Shown here piece by piece: positions 43,483-52,013 of a stretch of DNA of 64,000 nucleotides. Under the pieces are notes generated by a model, which was given only the letters and a program-made list of their open reading frames with translations, did no database searches and had not been told where the DNA came from. How positions within the stretch are numbered: position 1 is the stretch's first letter; the number at the start of each line of letters is the position of its first letter. Where the stretch lies: NCBI RefSeq assembly GCF_016909015.1, contig NZ_JAFBFA010000006.1:145519-209518 (forward strand). Direction: 5' to 3'. Origin of the DNA: Gracilibacillus alcaliphilus (GTDB taxonomy: Bacteria > Bacillota > Bacilli > Bacillales > Amphibacillaceae). The position numbers and the translations under genes were made by a program.

Positions 43483-44346
43483 ATGCCAAGAAATACTAAT
43501 AAACTTTCTAGAAAGTTTCAAGCCAAAAATGGAATTGCGGCAATTTTTAAGTATATATTTATTTGGGGATATTTTGCATTAACATTCGGGCTATTTATTT
43601 GGCTGTTGATGACTTCTTTTAAAACAAACAGAGAAATATTCTCAAGCCCTTTTGGGTTACCTGAATCGGTTAATTTTGATAATTATATAGTAGGGCTGTT
43701 TGACGCTAATTTGACGCTCTTTATGGGTAATAGCTTTATAGTTGCTGTTTCAACGGTTGTATTGTGTTTTATATTAGGTTCAACAGTCTCTTATGCTATA
43801 TCCCGTTTTACTTTTAAAGGGAATGCTTTTATATATTTGCTGTTTGTAATAGGCTTGACGATTCCTTTACAATCCTTAATTTTTCCAATGTTTTTTAAAA
43901 TGCATTCATTGGGGTTAAGGGATACTTTGTTTGGCATTATTCTAGTATATACAGCACTTAATCTGCCAAAAACCGTTTTTCTGCTGGTAGGGTTTATGAA
44001 AGGAATACCTAAAGAGATGGAAGAGGCAGCAATCATTGATGGTTGCAATTATTGGAATATATTCACAAAAGTGCTTATTCCAATGAGTAGACCAGCGTTA
44101 GCTACAGCAGGGATTTTGGTGTTTATTGCTGCATGGAATGAATATATATTTGCAACAGTATTGTTATCCTCAGATGCTACTAGTACATTGCCATTAGGAC
44201 TAGCTAGTTTCCAAACTTCCTATACAAATGACTATGGTTTGATAGCAGCAGGGGTCATTATATCAATTATTCCAGTTCTCATTGCATATATGCTATTCCA
44301 AGAACAAATCATCAAAGGAATGGCTTCTGGAGCAGTCAAAGGTTAA
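43483..44346 (+). CDS. Sugar ABC transporter permease, MalG-type
   Basis: A 287-aa CUT1 permease with EAA loop EEAAIIDGCNYWNIFTKVLI and the C-terminus EQIIKGMASGAVKG. GGAAGGAGG precedes the ATG. It is the third gene of the importer operon, followed 52 bases later by the oxidoreductase gene. Confidence 0.92.
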   Translation: MPRNTNKLSRKFQAKNGIAAIFKYIFIWGYFALTFGLFIWLLMTSFKTNREIFSSPFGLPESVNFDNYIVGLFDANLTLFMGNSFIVAVSTVVLCFILGSTVSYAISRFTFKGNAFIYLLFVIGLTIPLQSLIFPMFFKMHSLGLRDTLFGIILVYTALNLPKTVFLLVGFMKGIPKEMEEAAIIDGCNYWNIFTKVLIPMSRPALATAGILVFIAAWNEYIFATVLLSSDATSTLPLGLASFQTSYTNDYGLIAAGVIISIIPVLIAYMLFQEQIIKGMASGAVKG

Positions 44347-44398
44347 TAAACAAGAAGGCTAGATTGAAAAGTGAAATAGACGCATGGAGGTAATGATA

Positions 44399-45472
44399 AT
44401 GAATAAAAAAGATGGAATGAATTATGCACCAACCGGAAGGAGTAAAAAAGTGGTGGAAAATGGAGAATTCCAGATAGCAGCAATTGGTCTTGACCATGGA
44501 CATATTTATGGTATGTGTAATGGGTTAATAGAAGCTGGAGCTAAATTAATGTATGTTTACGATTCAGATCCAGAAAAAGTGAATGCTTTTTGTGAAAGAT
44601 ATCCAGATGTAGTACCAGTGGACAGTGAAGAAGAGATATATAATAAGGATTCAATCGATTTAATTGCATGTGCCAGTATCCCGATAGATAGATTTGAAGT
44701 TGGAAAAAAGGCATTGAGCAGTGGTAAACATTTTTTTTCAGATAAGCCCGGCTTTATCAAACTGGAGCATGTTCAACAAGCGCGTGAGCTAGTGAGCAGA
44801 ACTGGTTTAAAATGGGGTATTTATTATAGTGAACGTTTGCATGTAGAGAGTGCTATGTATGCGGGTGAGTTAGTGAAACAAGGTGCTATTGGGAGAGTTG
44901 TGCAAGTAATAGGTACGGGACCACATCGTCTGAATGCTTCTGCTCGTCCAGATTGGTTTTTTAAACCAGACTATTTTGGAGGTATCTTATGTGATATTGG
45001 CAGTCATCAAATTGAGCAGTTTTTGCATTATACTGGAGCAACAGATGCTCAAGTATTACACAGTAAAGTTGCAAATTATAACAACAAACAATATTCGGAT
45101 TTTCAGGACTTTGGCGATGCCACTCTATTAGCAGATAATGGAGCAACCTTTTATTTTCGTGTTGACTGGTTTACACCAGATGGTCTTCAAACATGGGGAG
45201 ACGGGAGAGCATTTATATTAGGTACAGAAGGCTATATTGAAATTAGAAAATATATTGATATAGCTAATAACAGTACGTCAGACCATCTTTATTTGGTGAA
45301 CAATGAGAAAGAAGAGCATTTTGGATTAAAGGGACAAGTGGGTTTTGCATTTTTTGGCGAGTTTATCCTAGATTGTCTGCATAACACAGAAAAATCTATG
45401 ACTCAGGAACATATCTTTAGGGTGGCAGAACTTAGTATTGAAACACAGGAAAAAGCTGTAAAAGTCGAATGA
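44399..45472 (+). CDS. Atypical Gfo/Idh/MocA family oxidoreductase
   Basis: A 357-aa member of the family that departs from the standard at two points. The nucleotide-binding glycine loop reads AAIGLDHGHIYGMCNGL instead of GxGxxG, and the EKP motif is DKP (FSDKPGFIKLEH). The catalytic region FGGILCDIGSHQIEQFL is normal. GGAGG lies 8 bases before the ATG at 44399; an ATG at 44384 is the alternative. It belongs to the third importer operon, so it likely acts on the imported sugar or its derivative. The changed cofactor motif hints at altered NAD(P) specificity or another role. Confidence 0.82.
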   Translation: MNKKDGMNYAPTGRSKKVVENGEFQIAAIGLDHGHIYGMCNGLIEAGAKLMYVYDSDPEKVNAFCERYPDVVPVDSEEEIYNKDSIDLIACASIPIDRFEVGKKALSSGKHFFSDKPGFIKLEHVQQARELVSRTGLKWGIYYSERLHVESAMYAGELVKQGAIGRVVQVIGTGPHRLNASARPDWFFKPDYFGGILCDIGSHQIEQFLHYTGATDAQVLHSKVANYNNKQYSDFQDFGDATLLADNGATFYFRVDWFTPDGLQTWGDGRAFILGTEGYIEIRKYIDIANNSTSDHLYLVNNEKEEHFGLKGQVGFAFFGEFILDCLHNTEKSMTQEHIFRVAELSIETQEKAVKVE

Positions 45473-45550
45473 TAAGGCATGGGGGAAATAGTTAATTCAA
45501 TAGCTGTTTATCCTGTTGCAATTATCCGTAAGCTTTTCACTTCAAAGGTT

Positions 45551-45608
45551 TGTGAGATGTCAAAGAAATAATCTGGAGGGAGACACTCCGATAAGTCTCA
45601 CATTTTTC
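45551..45608 (+). terminator. Terminator of the third importer operon
   Basis: TGTGAGA (45551-45557) pairs with TCTCACA (45596-45602), followed by TTTTTC, with a smaller GGAG/CTCC stem inside the loop. It ends the unit 41230-45472. Confidence 0.75.
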
Positions 45609-45679
45609 AGGTAAAGAGAAAATAAGTATAAAGTAAAAAAAATGACTAATATTCCTTTTTCCAAAATACTGTGTATTTT

Positions 45680-45721
45680 TAACCATTTATTATTTGATAT
45701 ATACTTAAGTATAAATGGTTA
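45680..45721 (+). promoter_or_regulatory. Nested palindromes upstream of the GntR/FCD gene
   Basis: TAACCATTTAT (45680-45690) and ATAAATGGTTA (45711-45721) are a perfect 11-bp inverted repeat, and TATACTTAAGTATA (45700-45713) is a perfect palindrome inside the spacer. They lie about 60-100 bases before the GntR start and are a good candidate for an autoregulatory operator. Confidence 0.5.
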
Positions 45722-45778
45722 GATGTGAAGGCCATATATTTTTACAAATAACAGTTTTAGTGGAAAAGGAGCGTTAAA

Positions 45779-46453
45779 ATGATTAGTAAAAACATAAGAG
45801 GTTCTTCAAGAGATCATGTCTATAATAGTATTCGAACACAGATTATGGCTGGAGCAATCCCACCTGGAGAAAAGTTGTCTGAAAAAGAAATCTCTGAGCA
45901 GTTTAATGTCAGCCGAACACCAGTGAGAGAGGCATTTCTCAAATTAAGTCAAGAGGAACTATTGAATATCTATCCCCAAATTGGGTCAATTGTAAGTAAG
46001 ATTGATTTAAAATTAGTAGAGGAAGGGAGATTTGTCCGAAAAAATATTGAAAAAGCTGTAATTAAAGAGGTTGCTGAAGTCATTAATCAAGAAGACTTAC
46101 TACAATTGGAAACGAACTTGACATTGCAAAACTTTTCTTTGGAAAAGGGTTCATATCAGCGTTTATTTGAGTTAGACAATGAATTTCATCAATTATTATA
46201 CTCCGCCTGCAAAAAGCAGCGTACTTGGGCAATGGTTCAGCAAATGAATATCCAATTCGATCGCCTTCGATTATTGCGTTTATCTGTAAATCATGATTGG
46301 GGTATCGTCGTTAGTCAGCATCATAATATCTATCAAGCAATTGTTGATAAAGAACCCATTTTGGCAGAACAAGCAGCTATTGAACACTTGAATTTAGTGG
46401 AATTCGAAATCAATCAATTACTAGAAGATCATCCGAATTTCTTTATGGTGTAA
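45779..46453 (+). CDS. GntR family transcriptional regulator, FadR/FCD subfamily
   Basis: A 224-aa protein with an N-terminal winged HTH (IMAGAIPPGEKLSEKEISEQ, then FNVSRTPVREAFLKL, about 20-65) and an all-helical FCD ligand-binding domain (about 80-215). The helical region contains the His/Asp pattern ELDNEFHQLLY and HHNIYQAI typical for metal/ligand binding. AAAAGGAG precedes the ATG. It lies between the third importer operon and another oxidoreductase and could control both in response to a sugar acid. Confidence 0.9.
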   Translation: MISKNIRGSSRDHVYNSIRTQIMAGAIPPGEKLSEKEISEQFNVSRTPVREAFLKLSQEELLNIYPQIGSIVSKIDLKLVEEGRFVRKNIEKAVIKEVAEVINQEDLLQLETNLTLQNFSLEKGSYQRLFELDNEFHQLLYSACKKQRTWAMVQQMNIQFDRLRLLRLSVNHDWGIVVSQHHNIYQAIVDKEPILAEQAAIEHLNLVEFEINQLLEDHPNFFMV

Positions 46454-46513
46454 ATGAAGATTGCGATATGTGAAAAAGGTCCATTATTAATTCATTTAAA
46501 GGAGAGATTTTAT

Positions 46514-47653
46514 ATGTTAAAAGTAGCGGTCATCGGTACAGGAGCTATTTGCAGTGCACATATTCAAGGGTACTTAACTTTTCCAGACAAGTGTCAAATT
46601 GTCGCATTGTGTGATATTTATCCGGAGAAGGCTGAGAGGATAAACGAGGAGTTCTCGTTACAGGCAGCTGTTTATAATGATGCAAAGACATTATTAGAGA
46701 AGGAGGATGTGAATTTAATTTCGGTATGTACTCCACCATATACACATGCAGGATTAGCAATAGATTGTTTGGATGCAGGTAAGCATGTATTAGTTGAAAA
46801 ACCGATGGCCTCCTCCTTAGAAGAATGTGATGCCATGAATGAAGCACAGCAGCGGAATAATAAAATCTTATCTGTTGTAGCGCAGAATCGATTTACAACA
46901 CCGATGATGAAAGTGAAACAAATTTTAGAACAAGACATGATCGGAACCGTATTACATACACAGGTTGATTCCTTTTGGTGGAGAGGACACAGTTATTATG
47001 ATCTATGGTGGCGTGGAACATGGGAGAAAGAAGGTGGCGGCTGTACATTAAATCATGCTGTTCACCATATAGATATCTTTCAATGGATGCAAGGGATGCC
47101 AGATGAAATTACTGCGGTTACAAGTAATACGGCACATGATAATGCAGAAGTCGAAGATATCTCAATAGCTATTGGCCGCTACCCGAATGGAAGTTTAGCC
47201 CAGATTACTAGTTCTGTAGTTCATCATGGAGAAGAGCAGCAATTAGTTTTTCAAGGGGAGAAGGCGCGTATTTCTGTTCCATGGAAAATAAAGGCCTCTC
47301 TTTCCCAAGAGAATGGCTTTCCAGAAGCTAATCAGTCGTTAGAAGATCAACTGATGGAAGCCTATAACACGCAGCCATCACTTACCTATGAAGGCCATAC
47401 AGGTCAAATTCAAGATGTAATCGAGTCGATTCAGCAAAATAAACAAGTCTTGGTGGATGGTATTCAAGGTCGACAAACATTAGAATTAATTACAGCCATT
47501 TATGAATCCGCCAATTATCAGCGGACTGTTAAATTACCTTTAACAAAGGAGAGTCCTTTCTATACACGCAAAGGTATCTTAAAGAACGCCAAACATTTTT
47601 ATGAAAAAGGCAAGTCTATTGAAAACTTCAAAAATAATCAAATTACCACCTAA
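46514..47653 (+). CDS. Gfo/Idh/MocA family oxidoreductase
   Basis: A 379-aa protein with Rossmann motif VAVIGTGAICSAHIQGY, EKP in VLVEKPMASSLEE, and the catalytic segment GGGCTLNHAVHHIDIFQW. The ATG at 46514 has AAAGGAGAG upstream; a 20-codon longer frame beginning right after the GntR stop has no binding site. It is co-directional and 60 bases after the GntR gene, and likely belongs to the same regulon as the importer at 41230. Confidence 0.88.
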   Translation: MLKVAVIGTGAICSAHIQGYLTFPDKCQIVALCDIYPEKAERINEEFSLQAAVYNDAKTLLEKEDVNLISVCTPPYTHAGLAIDCLDAGKHVLVEKPMASSLEECDAMNEAQQRNNKILSVVAQNRFTTPMMKVKQILEQDMIGTVLHTQVDSFWWRGHSYYDLWWRGTWEKEGGGCTLNHAVHHIDIFQWMQGMPDEITAVTSNTAHDNAEVEDISIAIGRYPNGSLAQITSSVVHHGEEQQLVFQGEKARISVPWKIKASLSQENGFPEANQSLEDQLMEAYNTQPSLTYEGHTGQIQDVIESIQQNKQVLVDGIQGRQTLELITAIYESANYQRTVKLPLTKESPFYTRKGILKNAKHFYEKGKSIENFKNNQITT

Positions 47654-47774
47654 ATATTAGAATAAAACTAGCCGTCCATATGCCGCCACTGATGGCTGTT
47701 TCGCTCTATCATTTAATATGTCGTCTGATCTCCAGTTGTGATGGCAGGCAAAGACGGTTAGTCATGCAGTAAGC

Positions 47775-47815
47775 AAGAACGAACCGGTTGTTAGTGCTGG
47801 TTCGTTCTTAGTTTT
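47775..47815 (+). terminator. Rho-independent terminator
   Basis: AAGAACGAACC (47775-47785) pairs with GGTTCGTTCTT (47799-47809), followed by AGTTTTAG. It ends the GntR/oxidoreductase unit. Confidence 0.8.
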
Positions 47816-47861
47816 AGACACATGTAAAATTGAATGAGAAATAAGTCAAAAAAATTGTTGA

Positions 47862-47981
47862 GACAAAAAAAGACACCCTATTCATCAATAGGGTGCAAAG
47901 GGGGACAATCTATTTTGAATCAAAATACTGTACATCTTGTTTATATGAGGGAATCATATAAACAAAGTGTGTACACAACAA
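47862..47981 (-). ncRNA. Candidate small RNA of about 85 nt with own promoter and terminator
   Basis: On the minus strand a promoter is visible: -35 TTGTTG (47981-47976), a 17-nt spacer and -10 TATGAT (47958-47953), giving a start near 47946. A perfect terminator stem, CACCCTATT with AATAGGGTG (47895-47887 and 47882-47874), is followed by TCTTTTTTTG. The transcript would carry a single-stranded TCCCCCTTTG segment complementary to strong Shine-Dalgarno sites, as in C-rich regulatory sRNAs. The palindrome TTATATGA/TCATATAA (47941-47961) overlaps the -10. There is no convincing reading frame. It is an inference from signals only. Confidence 0.45.
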
Positions 47982-48202
47982 CTATTATTGTAACCGATTT
48001 CATTATATTAAATAAGGAAAGCGATTTCAATAGGTAAAAAGGACTATTTATTTTAAATTAAGACTGATAAAAATACTAATCCTTGAATACAGTAGAAGAG
48101 AGACATTTTCGTTTTCTAGAAGAATATTTAAAGGGAAGCTAATGAATGGCATGGTTTTAAACTATTCATTAAAGAAAGTCTCACTTTATTTGGGTGATAA
48201 TA

Positions 48203-48685
48203 TTGAATAAACGATTATTTATGCAAAGGTATCGAAACCTGGTTCTGCTTGCCGGCTTATTTCTGTTTGTACTTTGTTTAGGTATTAGTCTGTTTGTGTT
48301 TATTACGTCTTTTTTCTCTGATCAACGTCAAGCAGTAAAGGCAGCAGAAGCTTTTTATCAATATGAGCAGCAAGCAGACTTCGGAAATTCGTGGGAATTA
48401 TTTCATTCTTCCATGAAAGAACGATTTAGTAAAGGGGATTATATTCAAGATCGATCTCATGTGTTTCTACAGCACTTTGGTGTGGATACTTTTCAGTATC
48501 AGTTTAGTGAAGCGGAAAAGCTGACAAACTACCAAGTGACAGAAGACATCATTTATGAAGAAGTTTATCGTTTGATGGTAACCCATATATATGACAGTAA
48601 GTATGGCTACCTTGAAATTAGGCAGCCAGTGATCATGGTACCAGAAAAGGAGAAATGGAAGGTGTTATGGGAGTACGATAATTAA
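48203..48685 (+). CDS. Membrane-anchored small protein of unknown function
   Basis: A protein of about 160 aa with one N-terminal membrane helix (about 14-37, LVLLAGLFLFVLCLGISLFV) and an extracytoplasmic domain with an NTF2/DUF4878-like look (AAEAFYQYEQQADFGNSWEL, then FHSSMKERF and the end EKEKWKVLWEYDN). The start is uncertain: TTG at 48203 follows GGGTGAT, with GTG at 48194 and ATG at 48221 as alternatives. It stands alone. The function is unknown, and the C-terminal stop coincides with the edge of an inverted-repeat element. Confidence 0.6.
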   Translation: MNKRLFMQRYRNLVLLAGLFLFVLCLGISLFVFITSFFSDQRQAVKAAEAFYQYEQQADFGNSWELFHSSMKERFSKGDYIQDRSHVFLQHFGVDTFQYQFSEAEKLTNYQVTEDIIYEEVYRLMVTHIYDSKYGYLEIRQPVIMVPEKEKWKVLWEYDN

Positions 48686-48834
48686 CTCAACTTTCGCACA
48701 TATAAATAGACACGACACCCTGCTATCATTGCATAATCCTGTTACTCTTGCCTTGTCATTATTTTGACTCAATAAACGTACGGCAATTCGCTCCGGTCAG
48801 CCACTCCGTTTTTCGAGGTGCAAAAGTTGAGTAA
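48683..48834. mobile_element. MITE-like element with terminal inverted repeats
   Basis: The ends TAACTCAACTTTCGCAC (48683-48699) and, inverted, TTACTCAACTTTTGCAC (48818-48834) match at 15 of 17 positions. The element is 152 bp with no frame. The left end overlaps the TAA stop of the upstream gene, so the stop may come from the insertion. This looks like a non-autonomous miniature transposable element; a parent transposase is not in the window. Confidence 0.55.
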
Positions 48835-48839
48835 TTAAG

Positions 48840-48881
48840 TAAAAAAGCAAACGAACGATGAAGTAACCGCTAGTTTGCTTC
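48840..48881 (-). terminator. Terminator of xylR
   Basis: On the minus strand AAGCAAAC (48880-48873) pairs with GTTTGCTT (48852-48845) and is followed by TTTTAC. A second hairpin, GTTGAGGAA with TTCCTCAAC (48914-48922 and 48944-48952), lies between it and the xylR stop. Confidence 0.65.
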
Positions 48882-49000
48882 AGCTGTCTTCTTGGCTTGC
48901 AGATAAAAAATCAGTTGAGGAAGCCAGCAGATGAAACAGCCAGTTTCCTCAACCATGGAGAGGTGGTCTCCGACAAACGAAAATCTCACAGTAGAGGAGG

Positions 49001-50176
49001 CTAAGGATGGATAAGTGCCTGTTCTGTAGAGTGAAAGAAATTTTCAATGGTGAAGGCTGTCATCCCCAACACTGTTGAGTAATCAGCTAGTTTTGCTACA
49101 TTAAGGTCAACATCATGTTTGTTAAAACCAATCGCATTTTGCTCAATTCGTTTGTGAATGCTAGGTAGCATAAATGGCATCGCTTGTTGAAGCGTATTAC
49201 CAATAATGACTTGTTCCGGGTTAAAGATATGAATACAATTGGTTATGCCAACTCCCAAGTAATCACCAATTTCTTCAAATAGATGTAGCACATCTGTATG
49301 TCCTTGACTGGCGGCCTGTACTAACTGATTAACCGTAGCTTCAGGAAAACCTATTTCTTTTGCTTGATCTAGCAGAGCCTGTTCAGAAGCGTATAATTCC
49401 CAACAACCTTGATTACCACAGCGGCATTGTTCGCCATCTTTGTTAATCGTCATATGCCCTAATTCACCAGAAAAGCCGCGCAGGCCTTTATAGAGTTTGC
49501 CGTTTAAAATCAAACCAACACCGATACCAATACCAGCACTGACATAAATGATCTCATTGGCAAGTTTTCCAGCCCCATAAATTTTTTCTCCATAAGCACC
49601 GGCATTTGCTTCATTTTCGATGATAATAGGTAATTGATAGCGTTCCGATAATAATTGTTTAAGCGGAATTTGCTTCCACTTTAAATTGGGGGCAAGCAGT
49701 ATGTCGCCCTCATTTGTTACAACGCCTGGAACACCGACTCCTATCCCGACAATACCATATGGTGAGGGTGGAGCCTGCTCTTTTAAATGATCGATGGCAG
49801 CAAATAGTAAGGCAAGTACAGAATCGACATCTTTTGTTTGAAAAGGTAATTTCTTTTCCGCAATCAAATCGCCTTGCAAGTCGGTTAATACAGCAATCAT
49901 ATGATTGACCTCTAATCCGATGGAGATGGTAAAGCCAGCCTTTTCATTAGGTAATAACATAACGGGCCGTCTGCCACCGCTTGAAGCACCAATACCTGAT
50001 TCATATATTAATTGTTCATCAATTAATTCACTAATTAGGGAAGAGACAGTCCCTTTATTTAGTCCTGTAACCTGTGCAATATTTGCTCTTGAAATCGGGG
50101 CGTGTTGTTGAACTGTTTGCAATACAAGAGATTTATTTTCTTTTTTTACTACGTGTTGATTCCATGTTTGACTCAT
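49001..50176 (-). CDS. xylR: Xylose operon repressor XylR (ROK family)
   Basis: A 391-aa ROK-type repressor. The N-terminal winged HTH reads PISRANIAQVTGLNKGTVSS, followed by ELIDEQLIYESGIGASSGGR and RPVMLL, diagnostic for Bacillus XylR. The ROK domain includes GIGVGVPGVV and the zinc-type motif CRCGNQGCWELYASE. XylR binds xylose and releases the xyl operator. It is transcribed away from xylA, which starts 420 bases further on. A small repeat element (50200-50457) lies between them, just behind the xylR start. Confidence 0.95.
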   Translation of the reverse strand: MSQTWNQHVVKKENKSLVLQTVQQHAPISRANIAQVTGLNKGTVSSLISELIDEQLIYESGIGASSGGRRPVMLLPNEKAGFTISIGLEVNHMIAVLTDLQGDLIAEKKLPFQTKDVDSVLALLFAAIDHLKEQAPPSPYGIVGIGVGVPGVVTNEGDILLAPNLKWKQIPLKQLLSERYQLPIIIENEANAGAYGEKIYGAGKLANEIIYVSAGIGIGVGLILNGKLYKGLRGFSGELGHMTINKDGEQCRCGNQGCWELYASEQALLDQAKEIGFPEATVNQLVQAASQGHTDVLHLFEEIGDYLGVGITNCIHIFNPEQVIIGNTLQQAMPFMLPSIHKRIEQNAIGFNKHDVDLNVAKLADYSTVLGMTAFTIENFFHSTEQALIHP

Positions 50177-50199
50177 TCAATTTTCACTTCTTTCTTTAA

Positions 50200-50457
50200 G
50201 AGGTTGTTCAAAAAGTTCAATAAAAATAACACATCGAATTTCTGCGTTGGCTTGCTTTTCCTTTCCTTGAAAAAGAAGATCACTTTTTCTGCGTGCAAGA
50301 CCGTCTGCTCACGTATTAGAAGCATATGCTCCGCTACTCAAAGCTGCGTCGCCTTGAAACTTTCGACATACAGGATGTGCTAGTATCGGTGTTGCAACAG
50401 GACGTTGCGAACTTAACTGATGATCGCCCTTTTATCGCCCTTTTTGAACACGCACTT
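50200..50457 (+). repeat. Small inverted-end repeat element, copy A
   Basis: It begins AGAGGTTGTTCAAAAAGT and ends CTTTTTGAACACGCACT; the ends are imperfect inverted repeats. Internal segments (CGAATTTCTGCGTTGGCTTG and TTTCTGCGTGCAAGACCGTC) recur in the copy at 60559-60800. It lies between xylR and the xylA promoter. There is no convincing coding frame, so it is probably a non-autonomous repeat. Confidence 0.75.
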
Positions 50458-50512
50458 TTAAACGTCTACCTTCTTTATTTCATTTTAACATAGGAAGAAA
50501 ATAAATACTACA

Positions 50513-50557
50513 ATCTTTGTTTATTCACTAGACAAACTAATAATCAGTTGCTATACT
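50513..50557 (+). promoter_or_regulatory. xylA promoter with XylR operator
   Basis: A -35 TAGACA (50529-50534), 17-nt spacer and -10 TATACT (50552-50557) are seen. CTTTGTTTATTCACTAG followed by ACAAACTAAT (about 50515-50542) forms an imperfect inverted repeat. The ACAAACTAAT half matches the known Bacillus xyl operator, and it overlaps the -35, fitting repression by XylR. Confidence 0.75.
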
Positions 50558-50596
50558 TTAAATTAGAAATTAACAAAGATAGGGGAGATTTAAAAA

Positions 50597-51922
50597 ATGA
50601 CATGGTTTGCAAACGTAAACAAGATTAAATATGAAGGTCCACACTCGACCAATCCATTAGCATTTAAGTTTTACAATCCAGAAGAGAAAATAAATGGGCA
50701 GACAATGGAGGAGTTTTTGCGTTTTGGTGTAGCCTACTGGCATACCTTTACACAAGAACTTGTTGATCCGTTTGGGGATGGAACGGCAATTCGTAGCTGG
50801 AATAAATTCGATGGTATGGATAAGGCAAAGGCAAGAGTAGAGGCAGCATTTGAGTTATTTGAGAAACTAGGGGTTAAATATTTCTGTTTCCATGACGTAG
50901 ATATTGCACCAGAGGGAGCAACACTACAGGAAAGTAATCAGAATTTGGATACCATTGTAGCAATGATCAAGGAATATATGAACACTAGTGATGTCAAACT
51001 GTTATGGAATACGGCAAATAATTTCACTAATCCGCGTTTTGTCCATGGGGCAGCTTCTTCCAGCAATGCAGATGTCTTTGCTTATGCTGCAGCAAAGGTA
51101 AAGAAGCAGCTTGAAATTGGTAAAGAATTGAATGGTGAGAGTTATGTATTCTGGGGCGGCCGTGAAGGGTATGAAACACTGTTAAATACAGACCTTGGAT
51201 TAGAACAGGACAACTTGGCCCGTTTCTTCCAAATGGCAGTAGATTATGCTAAGGAAATTGATTTTGGCGCACAATTCTTAATTGAGCCGAAACCAAAAGA
51301 ACCGACTACACATCAATATGATTTTGATGCACAATCTACACATGCCTTCTTGTTGAAGTATGGTTTGCAAGATTATTTTAAACTAAATATTGAAGCTAAC
51401 CATGCAACACTTGCCGGGCACACTTTTGAACATGAACTTCGTTATGCACGAGTAAATGGTATTCTTGGTTCTGTTGATGCCAATCAAGGTGATCCATTAA
51501 TTGGCTGGGATACCGATGAATTCCCGGCAGATATTTATGCTACTACATTAGCTATGTATGAAATTATCAAAAATGGCGGCTTAGGATCTGGCGGTTTGAA
51601 CTTTGATGCAAAAGTAAGACGTGGTTCTTTTGAACAAGATGATTTATTCTATGCTCATATCGCTGGAATGGATGCCTTTGCAGCTGGTTATCGTATTGCT
51701 AACCAAATGGTAGAAGATCAAGTATTTGAGAAAATCATCGATGAGCGTTATGCTAGCTATAAAGAAGGTATTGGCAAAGATATTGTAGAGGGTAAAGCTG
51801 ATTTCAAATCATTGGAACAACATGCCTTAAACTTAAAAGAAATTAAGAATACATCAGGACGGCTAGAGTTGATTAGGGCAACAATTAACCAATATTTATT
51901 GACATTGTATGCACAAAAATAA
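50597..51922 (+). CDS. xylA: Xylose isomerase
   Basis: A 441-aa class II xylose isomerase that interconverts D-xylose and D-xylulose, using two divalent metals. FCFHDVDIAPEG holds the catalytic His, with YVFWGGREGYETLLNTD, FLIEPKPKEPTTHQYDFD, LNIEANHATLAGHTF and GSVDANQGD contributing metal ligands. AGGGGAG precedes the ATG. A terminator follows, and xylB lies 346 bases downstream with its own probable promoter. Confidence 0.98.
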   Translation: MTWFANVNKIKYEGPHSTNPLAFKFYNPEEKINGQTMEEFLRFGVAYWHTFTQELVDPFGDGTAIRSWNKFDGMDKAKARVEAAFELFEKLGVKYFCFHDVDIAPEGATLQESNQNLDTIVAMIKEYMNTSDVKLLWNTANNFTNPRFVHGAASSSNADVFAYAAAKVKKQLEIGKELNGESYVFWGGREGYETLLNTDLGLEQDNLARFFQMAVDYAKEIDFGAQFLIEPKPKEPTTHQYDFDAQSTHAFLLKYGLQDYFKLNIEANHATLAGHTFEHELRYARVNGILGSVDANQGDPLIGWDTDEFPADIYATTLAMYEIIKNGGLGSGGLNFDAKVRRGSFEQDDLFYAHIAGMDAFAAGYRIANQMVEDQVFEKIIDERYASYKEGIGKDIVEGKADFKSLEQHALNLKEIKNTSGRLELIRATINQYLLTLYAQK

Positions 51923-51943
51923 GCTGCAGAGCAGGAGCCGGTC

Positions 51944-51980
51944 AAAGACTTAGTTGAACTGTTTTCAACTAAGTCTTTCT
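51944..51980 (+). terminator. Terminator of xylA
   Basis: AGACTTAGTTGAA (51946-51958) pairs with TTCAACTAAGTCT (51964-51976), a perfect 13-bp stem followed by TTCT. Confidence 0.85.
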
Positions 51981-52013
51981 AATAGTATAAGAAGGTAAAA
52001 AAAATGGGCGTGT

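Noticed and set aside
47834..48037. 67-aa plus-strand frame
   Set aside because: The first part crosses the hairpin. A TTG at 47914 with AAAGGGGG upstream could start a 41-aa peptide, but the minus-strand promoter and terminator signals looked stronger. Left as an alternative in the sRNA finding.
50102..50383. 93-aa frame across the xylR start and repeat copy A
   Set aside because: It overlaps xylR antisense and repeat sequence, so it is considered a chance frame.
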